The notes beneath the pieces are model-generated. The model ran no database searches. It saw only the letters and a list, made by a program, of their open reading frames with translations, and was not told the origin of the DNA. Below are positions 20,589-29,397 of a DNA stretch of 64,000 nt, piece after piece. The stretch comes from Psychromarinibacter sediminicola (GTDB taxonomy: Bacteria; Pseudomonadota; Alphaproteobacteria; Rhodobacterales; Rhodobacteraceae), in contig NZ_JARGYC010000001.1 in NCBI RefSeq assembly GCF_029168335.1, forward strand, positions 121,416 through 185,415, written 5' to 3'. Position numbers and translations under genes: made by a program. The stretch's first letter is position 1. Every line of letters starts with the position of its first letter.

Positions 20589-22249
20589 CCGAGAGCCGCC
20601 TGATCTACCTTCCCCTCGGCGGTGCCGGCGAGATCGGGATGAACGCCTATGTCTACGGCGTGGGGCCGGAGGACGACGAACGGCTGATCCTCGTGGACCT
20701 GGGCGTGACCTTCCCGGACATGGAGACGACGCCGGGCGTCGACCTGATCCTGCCGGACATCGACTGGCTGGCCGCGCGGGCCGACCGGCTGGAGGCGATC
20801 TTCATCACCCACGCGCACGAGGACCATGTCGGCGCCGTCGCGCATCTGTGGTCGCGGCTGAAGGCGCCGGTCTATGCGCGGGCCTTCACGGCGCATCTGG
20901 CGCGGATGAAGATGGAGGAGGCGGGGCTCGACCAGGAGGTCGTCAAGACCGTGTCCGCCTGGCCCGAGACGGTGGAGGCGGGGCCGTTCCGCGTGGGCTT
21001 TGCGCCGGTGTCGCATTCGATCCCGGAAAGCGCGGGGCTGGTGATCGACACGCCGCACGGCCGCGTCGTGCATACCGGCGACTTCAAGCTGGACCTGACC
21101 CCCGGCGTGGGCGAGCCGTTCGACGAGGCGATGTGGGCCGAGATCGCGCGGGACGGCGTGCAGGCGCTGATCTGCGATTCGACCAACGTGTTCAGCGAGC
21201 ATCCCGGGCGGTCGGAGTCGGAGCTGGGCCCGCGGATCGAAGAACTGGTGGCCGGGGCGCCGGGGCTGGTGGCGGCGACGACCTTCGCCTCGAACATCGC
21301 GCGGCTGAAGACGCTGGCCGAGGCGGGGCAGCGCGCCGGGCGCTCCGTGGTGCTGCTGGGCCGGGCGATGCGGCGGATGGTGACGGCGGCGCAGGATACC
21401 GGCATCGTCACCGACTTTCCCAAGGTGGTGCCGGCCGAGGAGGCCGCCGACATCCCGCGGCAGAACCTGATGCTGCTGACCTCCGGCTCGCAGGGCGAGC
21501 GGCGGGCGGCGACGGCGCAGCTGTCGCGCGGCAAGTATCTGGGGTTCGAGCTGAAGGAGGGCGATCTGTTCCTGTTCTCCTCCAAGACCATCCCGGGCAA
21601 CGAGACGAGCGTGCTGCGCATCGTCAATGCGTTCAGCGCGATGGGCGTGGACGTGGTGGACGACTCCTCGGGCGCCTATCATGTGTCGGGGCACGCGAAC
21701 CGGCCGGACCTGGCGCGGGTGCACCGGCTTCTGACCCCGAAGATGCTGATCCCGATGCATGGCGAGCACCGGCATCTGCGGGCGCATGTGAAGCTGGGGG
21801 ACGAGGCCGGGATCCCTGGCGCCGTGGCGCCGAACGGAACGATGCTGGACCTGACCGGCGCGGCGCCGCGGGTGGTGGAGCATATCGAGGCCGGGCGAAC
21901 CTATCTCGACGGGGCGATGCAGATCGGCGCGTTCGACGGGATCGTCCGGGACAGGATCCGGATGGCGCTGAACGGGCATGCGATGGTGACGCTGATTCTC
22001 GAGGAGGACGAGCTGCTGGGCGACCCGTGGTGCGAGATCATGGGGCTGCCGGAAAAGACCCGGAACGGCGCGCCGCTCGTCGATGCGCTGGAGGCCTATC
22101 TAAGCGATTTCCTGTACCGCGCGGATCGCAAGACGTTGCGCGACGACGGCAAGCTGGACGACGCGATGCGGCGGATCGTCCGCAAGGCGGCGTTCGACGA
22201 GATCGGCAAGAAGCCCGAGGTGACGGTGGTGATCAGCCGGTTGACGTAA
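20585..22249 (+). CDS. rnj: Ribonuclease J
   Basis: A 554-residue metallo-beta-lactamase / beta-CASP RNase with endo- and 5'-exonuclease activity in mRNA decay and rRNA maturation. The metal motif THAHEDHVGAV is near residue 78, with further ligands in SHSIPES and HTGDFKLD, the beta-CASP motif SGHANRPDL and the terminal HGEHRHL. The start overlaps coaX by four bases. Confidence 0.95.
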   Translation: MTESRLIYLPLGGAGEIGMNAYVYGVGPEDDERLILVDLGVTFPDMETTPGVDLILPDIDWLAARADRLEAIFITHAHEDHVGAVAHLWSRLKAPVYARAFTAHLARMKMEEAGLDQEVVKTVSAWPETVEAGPFRVGFAPVSHSIPESAGLVIDTPHGRVVHTGDFKLDLTPGVGEPFDEAMWAEIARDGVQALICDSTNVFSEHPGRSESELGPRIEELVAGAPGLVAATTFASNIARLKTLAEAGQRAGRSVVLLGRAMRRMVTAAQDTGIVTDFPKVVPAEEAADIPRQNLMLLTSGSQGERRAATAQLSRGKYLGFELKEGDLFLFSSKTIPGNETSVLRIVNAFSAMGVDVVDDSSGAYHVSGHANRPDLARVHRLLTPKMLIPMHGEHRHLRAHVKLGDEAGIPGAVAPNGTMLDLTGAAPRVVEHIEAGRTYLDGAMQIGAFDGIVRDRIRMALNGHAMVTLILEEDELLGDPWCEIMGLPEKTRNGAPLVDALEAYLSDFLYRADRKTLRDDGKLDDAMRRIVRKAAFDEIGKKPEVTVVISRLT

Positions 22250-22316
22250 GACGACTGGGTGACATCGCGCGAGGCGGGGCTACCTGAGACGGGCAGAACT
22301 CACAGGAGGGAACGTG

Positions 22317-22736
22317 ATGATTACCAAGACAGGATCGGCCAAGTGGTCCGGCGGGCTGAAGGACGGCAAGGGGACGATCTCGACTCAGACCGGCGTGCTG
22401 AGCGACGAGGCCTACAGCTTTGCCAAGCGGTTCGAGGGCGAGGCGGGCACCAACCCCGAGGAGCTTCTGGGGGCGGCGCATGCCGCCTGCTACTCGATGG
22501 CGCTGTCGAACATCCTGGGCGAGGCGGGGATGACCGCGGAGTCGATCGAGACGACGGCGACGGTGACGCTCGACGCCGGGCAGGGGGCGATCACCAAGGT
22601 GCATCTGGACGTGACGGCCCGGGTTTCGGGCGGCGACGAGGACGCCTTCAAGGAGGCGGCGGGCAAGGCCAAGGAAGGCTGCCCGGTGTCGAAGCTGTTC
22701 AACGCCGAGATCACGCTGGACGCGACGCTGTCATAG
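22317..22736 (+). CDS. OsmC family peroxiredoxin
   Basis: A 139-residue OsmC/Ohr-type thiol peroxidase, here of the OsmC branch that reduces organic hydroperoxides. The two conserved cysteines are in HAACYSMAL and CPVSKLF. The gene has an excellent ribosome site (aggaggg), with ATG at 22317 at optimal spacing; the GTG three bases earlier is less likely. It is separated from rnj by about 67 bases and followed by a large hairpin, so it is probably its own unit. Confidence 0.9.
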   Translation: MITKTGSAKWSGGLKDGKGTISTQTGVLSDEAYSFAKRFEGEAGTNPEELLGAAHAACYSMALSNILGEAGMTAESIETTATVTLDAGQGAITKVHLDVTARVSGGDEDAFKEAAGKAKEGCPVSKLFNAEITLDATLS

Positions 22737-22750
22737 TCTGATTGGCCCGA

Positions 22751-22818
22751 GAGGGCGCTTCGCCCGGCGCGGCCGGCCGGGGCCCGGAGATGCCGGGCCC
22801 CTTGTGCGAAGCGCCCTC
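22751..22818 (+). terminator. Nested hairpin downstream of the osmC-type gene
   Basis: An outer 13-bp perfect inverted repeat (gagggcgcttcgc at 22751-22763 with its complement at 22806-22818) encloses an inner 9-bp perfect stem (ggggcccgg at 22779-22787, loop agatg, complement at 22793-22801). It begins 14 bases after the stop codon. It lacks a T tract, so classical Rho-independent termination is uncertain; it may protect the 3' end or act as a structured element. Confidence 0.5.
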
Positions 22819-22964
22819 CGAAAAGGGCGGCGCATTTGGGGCTGATGCCGGCCGTGTTGGGTGGACGGTTGCCCGGCACCGTGACGGTATCGCCCCGGTT
22901 CCATAGGATATGCGGCCTTCTGCCGGCGCGCCCGCCCCCGGGCGACGGTGCGGCGCGTGGGGGA

Positions 22965-23282
22965 TCAGGCCGGCGCGCCGGTCTCGCAGGTCGCGAAATA
23001 CCGCTCCAGCCGCGGTTTCGCGTCGTGGTCCAGCCGGAAGGAGACACCGATCCGGTCGCCCCGGCGCCAGCGGAAGATGACGTCGAACGTGCCGAGCGCG
23101 TCGACCTCGATCGCCTGTATTGCCCGGGGCCCGTCCTCCGGCAGGTGCGGCGCCGCGATGCAGGCGCCGCCATAGGACAGATCCGCCAGCGTCGCCGGAA
23201 CCGTGCGGTCCCCGGCGATGACCCGGCAGGGCAGGGTCAGGCCCACCCGGCCGTCATCGAGCTTGTCCGCAAGTCCCGCCAT
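22965..23282 (-). CDS. PilZ domain protein
   Basis: A 105-residue single-domain protein. It has the PilZ second motif D-x-S-x-x-G in LADLSYGGACI at about residues 33-43 and a preceding Arg-containing region (LPCRVIAGDR) that loosely fits the RxxxR motif. PilZ domains bind cyclic di-GMP, linking it to motility or polysaccharide control. The RxxxR spacing is imperfect, so ligand binding is uncertain. It is transcribed on the - strand, convergent with the osmC-type gene. Confidence 0.75.
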   Translation of the reverse strand: MAGLADKLDDGRVGLTLPCRVIAGDRTVPATLADLSYGGACIAAPHLPEDGPRAIQAIEVDALGTFDVIFRWRRGDRIGVSFRLDHDAKPRLERYFATCETGAPA

Positions 23283-23390
23283 TCCATCCCCTTCGGCAAC
23301 CGTTCCGGGTTCGGGGGATAGCTAATGCCAAGCCTCTGAAAAAAGCGTTAAGTCGCGCGGTGATAGATCGCGCCCGCGTCGCGGCGCGGG

Positions 23391-24827
23391 TCAGCTTGCG
23401 CGCCGTTCCTCGAAGCTTTTTGCGATGAATTGCGGCAGGTGGTCGCCCATGCCGACGACGTTGTTGTCGTCGCGCTTTTTCTGCGGCGGCTGCTTGCCCT
23501 CGCGCGGCTTGTTTTCTTGGGATTTGTTCTCTTGGGGCTTGTTCTCTTGCGGATTGTCCTCGCGCGCCGTCTCCTCGCGCGGCTGGTCGGCCTTTCGCCC
23601 GCGGGACGAACGGCTGCGCGTCTTTTTCGGCGCGTCGTCCTGCTTATCCTCCGCCTCGGCGGTGTCCGGCGCGGCGGATTTCAGCGGGTTTTCCAGCCGC
23701 GGGACGTCCTTCTCGATCAGCTTCTCGATGCCGGCGAGGTTCTTTTCGTCGGCCGGGGCGCAGATCATGATCGCCTTGCCGTCGCGGCCCGCGCGGCCGG
23801 TCCGGCCGATGCGGTGGACGTAATCCTCGGAATGCGAGGGGACGTCGTAGTTGAAGACATGGCTGACCGACGGGATGTCGAGACCGCGGGCGGCGACGTC
23901 GGAGGCCACCAGCAGGCGCAGCGAGCCATCGCGGAAGGCGTCGAGCGTGCGGGTCCGTTGGGACTGGTCCAGGTCGCCATGGATCGCCTCGGCATTGAAG
24001 CCGTGCTTTTTCAGCGACTTGGCGACGATGTCGACATCGACCTTTCGGTTGCAGAAGATGATCGCGTTGGTGCAGCGCTCGCCCTCGGCCTCGATCACCG
24101 CGCGCAGGACGGCGCGCTTTTCCGTGGCCAGGCGGTCGCGGCGGGACGCCTTGAACATCACCACGCCCTGTTCGATGTTCTCGGCCGCCGTGGCCTGGCG
24201 CGCCACCTCGATCCGGGCGGGGGCCGACAGGAAGGTGTTGGTGATGCGCTCGATCTCCGGCGCCATGGTCGCCGAGAAGAACAGCGTCTGGCGGGTGAAG
24301 GGCGTCAGCGAGAAGATCCGCTCGATATCCGGGATGAAGCCCATGTCGAGCATGCGGTCGGCCTCGTCCACCACCATGATCTCGATACCGGTCAGCAGAA
24401 GCTTGCCGCGTTCGAAATGGTCGAGCAGGCGGCCGGGCGTGGCGATCAGCACGTCGACGCCCTTGTCGATCAGCTGGTCCTGTTCCTTGAAGGACACGCC
24501 GCCAATCAGCAGCGCCTTCGACAGCTTCACGTGCTTGGAATAGGTGTCGAAATTCTCGGCCACCTGCGCGGCCAGTTCCCGCGTGGGGCAGAGCACCAGG
24601 CTGCGCGGCATCCGGGCGCGGGCGCGGCCGCGGGCCAGCTTGCAGATCATCGGCAGCGTGAAGCTGGCGGTTTTGCCGGTGCCCGTCTGGGCGATCCCGA
24701 GGACATCCTTGCCCTCCAGCGCGGGGGGAATCGCGCCTTCCTGGATCGGGGTCGGTGTTACGTAGCCCGCCTCGGTGACGGCGCGGAGAACCTTGGGAGA
24801 AAGCCCCAGTTCGGTAAAGTCGGTCAT
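23391..24827 (-). CDS. DEAD-box RNA helicase, RhlE-like
   Basis: A 478-residue ATP-dependent RNA helicase. All core motifs are visible: the Q motif before GKDVLGIAQTGTGKTASF, PTRELA, VVDEADRMLD, FFSATMA, and HRIGRTGR. After the two RecA domains there is a charged low-complexity tail with repeated QENK units and a short conserved end (GDHLPQFIAKSF). The frame is open far upstream, but the ATG at 24827 gives the standard MTDFTELGLSPKVL start and the promoter found upstream fits it. Such helicases act in mRNA decay and ribosome assembly, often at low temperature. Confidence 0.93.
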   Translation of the reverse strand: MTDFTELGLSPKVLRAVTEAGYVTPTPIQEGAIPPALEGKDVLGIAQTGTGKTASFTLPMICKLARGRARARMPRSLVLCPTRELAAQVAENFDTYSKHVKLSKALLIGGVSFKEQDQLIDKGVDVLIATPGRLLDHFERGKLLLTGIEIMVVDEADRMLDMGFIPDIERIFSLTPFTRQTLFFSATMAPEIERITNTFLSAPARIEVARQATAAENIEQGVVMFKASRRDRLATEKRAVLRAVIEAEGERCTNAIIFCNRKVDVDIVAKSLKKHGFNAEAIHGDLDQSQRTRTLDAFRDGSLRLLVASDVAARGLDIPSVSHVFNYDVPSHSEDYVHRIGRTGRAGRDGKAIMICAPADEKNLAGIEKLIEKDVPRLENPLKSAAPDTAEAEDKQDDAPKKTRSRSSRGRKADQPREETAREDNPQENKPQENKSQENKPREGKQPPQKKRDDNNVVGMGDHLPQFIAKSFEERRAS

Positions 24828-24875
24828 GTAGCCCTTTCGGTGTTTGCGGCGCGTTGAACGGCCGCATACCTCGGG

Positions 24876-24944
24876 CGGCCTGACAGGCCGGATTGCCTGC
24901 CCTCGACGTGGGCCGGACATAGGCGATCGCTGCCTGTGCGTCAA
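24876..24944 (-). promoter_or_regulatory. Promoter and structured leader of the DEAD-box helicase
   Basis: On the - strand a -35 box TTGACG (24939-24944) and a -10 box TATGTC (24916-24921) are spaced by exactly 17 bases. Transcription would begin near 24909, leaving a leader of about 80 bases. The leader contains a small perfect hairpin (cggcct, loop, aggccg, at 24876-24890). A long structured leader is common for cold-responsive helicase genes, but regulation here is inference. Confidence 0.6.
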
Positions 24945-25075
24945 GTTTTCCGCCGGGGCAGCAGCGCGGGCGCGCCGGGCGCGGGGCGGGCCGTCAACGA
25001 CTCGTCGCCGTCCTGCCACAGAACGGCCGGAAAGATGCGCGCAGGATGGTGCAGGCAAGCAGTGAGGAGCCACCG

Positions 25076-25222
25076 ATGAACCTGAACCCGTATCTTGTGC
25101 CGGGCGCCGCGACGATGGCGGTGCTGGCGATCGTCTATCTCATCTTCGTCTTCTGGACGCGCCGCCCCGGCCGCGCCCAGGACCTCGCCGAGCGCCGGAA
25201 GGCCGAGGGCAACGAAGCCTGA
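25076..25222 (+). CDS. 48-residue single-pass membrane protein
   Basis: The ATG at 25076 follows a clear gaggag ribosome site. The frame encodes MNLNPYLVPGA, one transmembrane helix (about residues 11-28, TMAVLAIVYLIFVFW) and a charged tail with RRPGRAQDLAERRK. Codon use is typical of the genome. It is divergent from the helicase and followed by a hairpin, so it appears to be a self-contained small gene. No family recognised. Confidence 0.65.
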   Translation: MNLNPYLVPGAATMAVLAIVYLIFVFWTRRPGRAQDLAERRKAEGNEA

Positions 25223-25253
25223 GCGGGATTGCACGATCGCGGCTGTCGCCTGT

Positions 25254-25272
25254 CCCCCGGCCGGTCCGGGGG
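25254..25272 (+). terminator. GC-rich hairpin after the 48-residue ORF
   Basis: A perfect 7-bp stem (cccccgg and ccggggg) with loop ccggt lies 31 bases after the small ORF stop. There is no T run, so it is only a candidate terminator. Confidence 0.35.
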
Positions 25273-25410
25273 GCATGGCCTATCCGGGGACGTTTGCGTG
25301 TGCCAGAGCGTGTCGCGTTCCTGCGCGGTCGCCCGACGCGCTGACATATTGATGTTCGAGGCGCAGAAATCCGGTTCCCAGATTTGTGCGACATGCTCTA
25401 GGCTCTGCCC

Positions 25411-25926
25411 ATGACGCCATCTCTCAGGATAGCGGGTTTCTGTGCCGCGAGCGTTGCGCTGGCCGCCTGCGGCACGGTGGGCCCCCGGCCGGAGGGCGGC
25501 GAGGGGCCGCGCGTCAGCGTCACCGCGCGCGCCGCCGCAGCGGCGGCGGAGAGCCTGCCGCTGCCGCTGAGGTCCTGCGTGGTCGTTGACGGTCCGGTGG
25601 AGATCGGCATCAGCCTTTTCGACCTGGACGGGCTGGCGGCGGCGCATCTGCGGTTCACCGGAACGCTGGCGGCGGAGGGTGTGCGGACGACCCCCGGCGG
25701 CGCGGACATCGCGCTGAGCGAAGGCGGCGTGCCGGGGGACGAGCGGGTGCAACTGCGCGTCACGCCCGTGGAGGAGGGGCAGTTGCGCACCAGCGTGGTG
25801 CTGAGCCTAACGACGGCGGCGCCCCATACCGGGGTCCTGACGGTTTCTGCGACAGACCGGGCCGGCGGGACGACGCGGGCCGGGCCGTTCGAGCTGGCGG
25901 CACCGGGCGGCTGCGCGGACGGATAG
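25411..25926 (+). CDS. Predicted lipoprotein
   Basis: A 171-residue protein with a lipoprotein signal peptide, lipobox LAAC near residues 17-20. The mature region has two cysteines far apart (LRSCVVVDG and GGCADG at the end) and alternating strand-like segments, suggesting a small beta-sandwich. It resembles no family I can name. It ends seven bases before the convergent next gene, so the two share a termination region. Confidence 0.65.
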   Translation: MTPSLRIAGFCAASVALAACGTVGPRPEGGEGPRVSVTARAAAAAAESLPLPLRSCVVVDGPVEIGISLFDLDGLAAAHLRFTGTLAAEGVRTTPGGADIALSEGGVPGDERVQLRVTPVEEGQLRTSVVLSLTTAAPHTGVLTVSATDRAGGTTRAGPFELAAPGGCADG

Positions 25927-25932
25927 GGCGGC

Positions 25933-26373
25933 TCAGTCCAGCAGGACGCCCTCGGTCAGGATCGCCGACTGGTAGGTCTCGTCGCTGTCGATCAGGCGCA
26001 GCGTACCCTCGACGGTGATCTGCGTGCCCTCGGCGATGTCGGGCATCGCCTTGCGCATCTGCACCTCCAGCGTCGGGCCATAGCCGCCCCCGCCGCAGAA
26101 CGGGCAGTCTGCCGGATCGGGGACCAGCAGGAAGCTGCGGACATAGGCCTGGGCCTGCACGGGTACGTAGTAGCCGGTGATGCGGAAGCCGTCCTTCGCG
26201 GCGCGCAGCGCCTCGGGGAACGTCTTTTCCACCGCCCAGCGGCCGTTATGTTCCGTCTCGCGAATCTCGATGGCGCCCAGCAGGTCCCAGCCATCGCCGG
26301 CGCGGGCGGGCTCAATGCCGATGGCCGGCGTGAGGATGCTGGCGAGTACCAGGGGCAAGAACGTCGACTTCAA
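25933..26373 (-). CDS. Secreted DUF3299-like protein
   Basis: A 146-residue protein with a signal peptide when started at the TTG of 26373 (MKSTFLPLVLASIL, cleavage near EPARA), which has a gagaggtgg ribosome site. The core GYYVPVQAQAYVRSFLLVP followed by a Cys/Gly-rich loop (DCPFCGGGGYGP) recalls DUF3299 proteins, in which a similar FLLVP is followed by a Cys and His site. That comparison is from memory. The gene overlaps the copper-type protein upstream by about 60 bases, so the two are translated together and may handle the same metal or export step. Confidence 0.6.
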   Translation of the reverse strand: MKSTFLPLVLASILTPAIGIEPARAGDGWDLLGAIEIRETEHNGRWAVEKTFPEALRAAKDGFRITGYYVPVQAQAYVRSFLLVPDPADCPFCGGGGYGPTLEVQMRKAMPDIAEGTQITVEGTLRLIDSDETYQSAILTEGVLLD

Positions 26374-26806
26374 TCTCCACCTCTCCCAGGGGTTCGAGGT
26401 CCACATGCGCCGCGAAACGGTCGCCTTCGGCGAGGTCGGACGCGGGGTTCAGGACAAGATACAGCCCGCCGGGGTCGAGGTCTATCTCGGTGCCCGCCTT
26501 GATCGGAAATTCGCCGAGCGGGACGGCGCCGCCCTCGGCCTGCAGTTCCGTGGCCATCAGCGCCAGCGCGGCGCCGTCGTGGGTTTCGCCGCCGGTGAGC
26601 GTCAGCGTGCGGTCGCCGGTATTCTCGATCTCCATGTAGATCCGGACCGCGCCGTCCTCGGGCACGGCCCAGGCGTGCAGGATGCGGACGCCGTCGGCCT
26701 CGGCGAGGTGGTCGTCCTGGTCGTCGTGATTGTCGTGATTTTCCTGGGCCGCGGCGGGCAGCGAGAGGCAGGCGAGGGTCGCAAGGGCGAGGGGCAGGCG
26801 GCGCAT
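26312..26806 (-). CDS. PCu(A)C-like periplasmic copper chaperone
   Basis: A 164-residue protein with a signal peptide (cleavage near LPAAAQ) and the PCu(A)C/DUF461 pattern: HAWAVPEDGAVRIYMEIENTGDR, then an IKAGTEIDLDPGGLYLVL strand pair. The classical copper ligands are only partly kept, but both ends carry His clusters (ENHDNHDDQDDH after the signal peptide and HPHAGHRH at the terminus). Family members deliver Cu(I) to the CuA site of cytochrome c oxidase. Start at 26806 has an aaggag site; the longer upstream frame lacks one. Confidence 0.75.
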   Translation of the reverse strand: MRRLPLALATLACLSLPAAAQENHDNHDDQDDHLAEADGVRILHAWAVPEDGAVRIYMEIENTGDRTLTLTGGETHDGAALALMATELQAEGGAVPLGEFPIKAGTEIDLDPGGLYLVLNPASDLAEGDRFAAHVDLEPLGEVEIEVDVLAPGTRQHPHAGHRH

Positions 26807-26992
26807 GGTCGGGCTCCTTGTTGTGATGCTATCACGTAACGTCGTCTGCGCCGGCGCGTCCATATCCGGTTCGGTGAAATTATTGCGACAGTCGGATGTC
26901 CCGGCGTCTCGCCCGGCGGCGGCCGCGCGCCCCCCCTCCCTGACCCTCCCCCTGTCCAGGAGAGGGGAGCGCCCGGCGGTGGGCGGATGGGA

Positions 26993-28612
26993 TCAGACCA
27001 TCATCTCTTTCGTCGCGGACAGGGTGACCTCGGGGTGATCCCGCTCGATGCGGTCGATGTCCCATTGCAGGCGGGTCATGTAGACGATGTCGCCGTCGTT
27101 GTCGTGGGCGATGTGCTGCTTGTTGGCGGCGACGAACTTTTCCACCGCCTGTTTCGGGCCGGTGACCCAGCGGGCGGAGGTGAACTGCGACGGCTCGAAG
27201 CGGACGGGCAGGCCGTATTCCATCTCGATCCGGCTCGCCAGCACGTCGAACTGCAGCGCGCCGACGACGCCGACGATGAAGCCCGAGCCGATATTGGGCT
27301 TGAACACCTTTGCCGCGCCTTCCTCGGCGAATTGCATCAGCGCCTTTTCCAGGTGCTTGGCCTTCATCGGGTCGCCGGCGCGGCAGTTCTGCAGAAGCTC
27401 CGGCGCGAAAGACGGGATGCCGGTGACGCGCAGCGCCTCGCCTTCGGTCAGCGTGTCGCCGATGCGCAGCTGGCCGTGGTTCGGGATGCCGATGATGTCG
27501 CCGGCCCAGGCCTCTTCCGCCAGTTCGCGGTCGGAGGCAAGGAACAGCACCGGCGCCGAGATCGTCATCGGCTTCTTGGACCGCACGTGCGTCAGCTTCA
27601 TGCCGCGGGTGAAGTGACCGCTGGCGAGGCGGACGAAGGCCACGCGGTCGCGGTGCTTGGGGTCCATGTTGGCCTGCACCTTGAAGACGAAGCCCATCAC
27701 CTTGGTCTCGTCCGGGCCGATCTGCCGCGGGTTGGCCGATTGCGGCTGGGGCACAGGCCCGTACTTGCCGATGCCGTCCATCAGCTCCTTCACCCCGAAG
27801 GAGTTGATGGCCGAGCCGAACCAGATCGGCGTCAGCGTGCCGTCGAGAAACGCCTGCGGGTCGAATTTCGGCAGCAGCTCCTTGGCCATCTCCAGCTCTT
27901 CGCGGAGCTGGTCGAGCAGGTGGGCCGGGACGTGGTCGGCCAGCTTGGGGTCGTCCAGACCTTCGATCTTGATCGACTCGGCCACCTTGTTGCGGTCGGC
28001 GCGGTCCATCAACTCCAGCCGGTCGTTCAGCACGTCGTAGCAGCCGAGAAAGTCGCGCCCCACGCCGATGGGCCAGGAGGCGGGCGTCACGTCGATCGCC
28101 AGGTTTTCCTGGATTTCGTCAATGATATCGAAGGTATCGCGGCTTTCACGGTCCATTTTGTTGCAAAAGGTCAAGATCGGCAGGTCGCGCAGGCGGCAGA
28201 CCTCGAACAGTTTTCGGGTCTGGCTTTCGACCCCCTTGGCGCCGTCGATGACCATGATCGCGGCGTCCACCGCCGTCAGCGTGCGATAGGTGTCCTCGGA
28301 AAAATCGCTGTGGCCCGGCGTGTCCACGAGGTTGAAGCGGTAGTTGCGGTCGCCGCTGGCAAAGTCGAAGGACATGGCCGAGGCGGACACGGAGATGCCG
28401 CGGTCCTTCTCCATCTGCATGTAGTCCGACCGTGTGCGCCGCGCCTCGCCCTTGGCGCGGACCTGGCCGGCCATCTGGATCGCGCCGCCGTAGAGCAGGA
28501 ACTTCTCGGTTAGCGTCGTCTTGCCCGCGTCCGGGTGCGAGATGATGGCAAAGGTGCGCCGCCGGGCGATTTCGGCGGGCAGGTCGGGGAGGTTCGAGGC
28601 ACGGTCCAGCAT
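26993..28612 (-). CDS. prfC: Peptide chain release factor 3
   Basis: A 539-residue translational GTPase that removes RF1/RF2 from the ribosome after termination. Motifs: P-loop HPDAGKTTLTEKFLLYGG, the RF3-typical MQMEKDRGISV switch region, DTPGHSDFSEDTYR and NKMDRESRD. Length is typical. The ATG at 28612 gives MLDRASNLP; upstream in-frame codons are not conserved in character. Confidence 0.96.
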   Translation of the reverse strand: MLDRASNLPDLPAEIARRRTFAIISHPDAGKTTLTEKFLLYGGAIQMAGQVRAKGEARRTRSDYMQMEKDRGISVSASAMSFDFASGDRNYRFNLVDTPGHSDFSEDTYRTLTAVDAAIMVIDGAKGVESQTRKLFEVCRLRDLPILTFCNKMDRESRDTFDIIDEIQENLAIDVTPASWPIGVGRDFLGCYDVLNDRLELMDRADRNKVAESIKIEGLDDPKLADHVPAHLLDQLREELEMAKELLPKFDPQAFLDGTLTPIWFGSAINSFGVKELMDGIGKYGPVPQPQSANPRQIGPDETKVMGFVFKVQANMDPKHRDRVAFVRLASGHFTRGMKLTHVRSKKPMTISAPVLFLASDRELAEEAWAGDIIGIPNHGQLRIGDTLTEGEALRVTGIPSFAPELLQNCRAGDPMKAKHLEKALMQFAEEGAAKVFKPNIGSGFIVGVVGALQFDVLASRIEMEYGLPVRFEPSQFTSARWVTGPKQAVEKFVAANKQHIAHDNDGDIVYMTRLQWDIDRIERDHPEVTLSATKEMMV

Positions 28613-28719
28613 GCGCGCGCATATATGCGACGGTCCGGCAAAGGGCAATCGGGCGCCGCCCCCGCCCGGCAGAGAGCGGAGGCGCGCCGTGTCGCAGATG
28701 GCGCTTCAGGGATCGGCGA

Positions 28720-28998
28720 TCACGGATTGGGGTCGCAGCCCCATTCCTCGGTGCCCTCGATCTTGTTGCCGTTCTCGTCTTCCTCGTACATGACGAAGGC
28801 CTCGCCGCAGCCGCAGAAGGTCTTGTTCTCGCAGCGGCTGCTGCCGTTGGCGTCGGGCCGGACGATCATGATGCGGCCGTCCGGCGCCGGGGGTTCGGGG
28901 GGCATGACGCGAAGTTGCGCGGAGACGGCGGGGGCAAGCACGGTGGCCAGGGCAACGGCGAGACCGGCGGTGCCGAGCGATCGGTGCTGAAAGGTCAT
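28720..28998 (-). CDS. Small Cys-rich secreted protein
   Basis: A 92-residue protein with a signal peptide (cleavage near VSAQ), a Pro-rich stretch (RVMPPEPPAPDGR) and a Cys cluster RCENKTFCGCGEAF plus a terminal WGCDP. Four cysteines in 40 residues suggest disulfides or metal binding. The ATG at 28998 has an aaagga site. No family recognised. Confidence 0.65.
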   Translation of the reverse strand: MTFQHRSLGTAGLAVALATVLAPAVSAQLRVMPPEPPAPDGRIMIVRPDANGSSRCENKTFCGCGEAFVMYEEDENGNKIEGTEEWGCDPNP

Positions 28999-29142
28999 CG
29001 GTAAATCCTTTGCATCTGTAAGGTCGTGTGGGTCGTCAGCCGAACCGGTTATGGGTCGTCGCCGCGCGCGGCGCGGTTCAATCAAGAGGCGAGTTCGGAA
29101 CATCGGCGCCGCTACTCGGTTGGTCCAGAAAGGGAGAAGGCA

Positions 29143-29394
29143 ATGCCGAACCAGATCAAGGACGACGACCTGTACGAAGACCTGCGCGACGAGGGCATGT
29201 CGAAGGAGAAGGCCGCGCGTATCGCCAATGCGAAGGCCAACGACAAGCAGAAGCCGATGAAGAAGGGCGGCAAGCGGCCGCAATACGAGGACTGGACCAG
29301 GGACGCATTGTACGAGCGGGCGCAGGAGCTGGACGTCGCGGGCCGGTCGGGCATGACCAAGTCGGAACTGATCGCGGCGCTGCGCCGGCGCTAG
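29143..29394 (+). CDS. Small Rho-N/SAP-like domain protein (DUF7218 type)
   Basis: An 83-residue, highly charged protein. The N-terminal part DDDLYEDLRDEGMSKEKAARIANA is followed by a basic linker and a C-terminal helix-extended loop-helix (YERAQELDVAGRSGMTKSELIAALRRR) like the Rho N-terminal or SAP domain, which binds nucleic acids. Such small proteins are common and often stress-linked. The ATG at 29143 has an agggagaagg site. The stop lies three bases from the end of the convergent SARP gene. Confidence 0.75.
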   Translation: MPNQIKDDDLYEDLRDEGMSKEKAARIANAKANDKQKPMKKGGKRPQYEDWTRDALYERAQELDVAGRSGMTKSELIAALRRR

Positions 29395-29397
29395 CGA

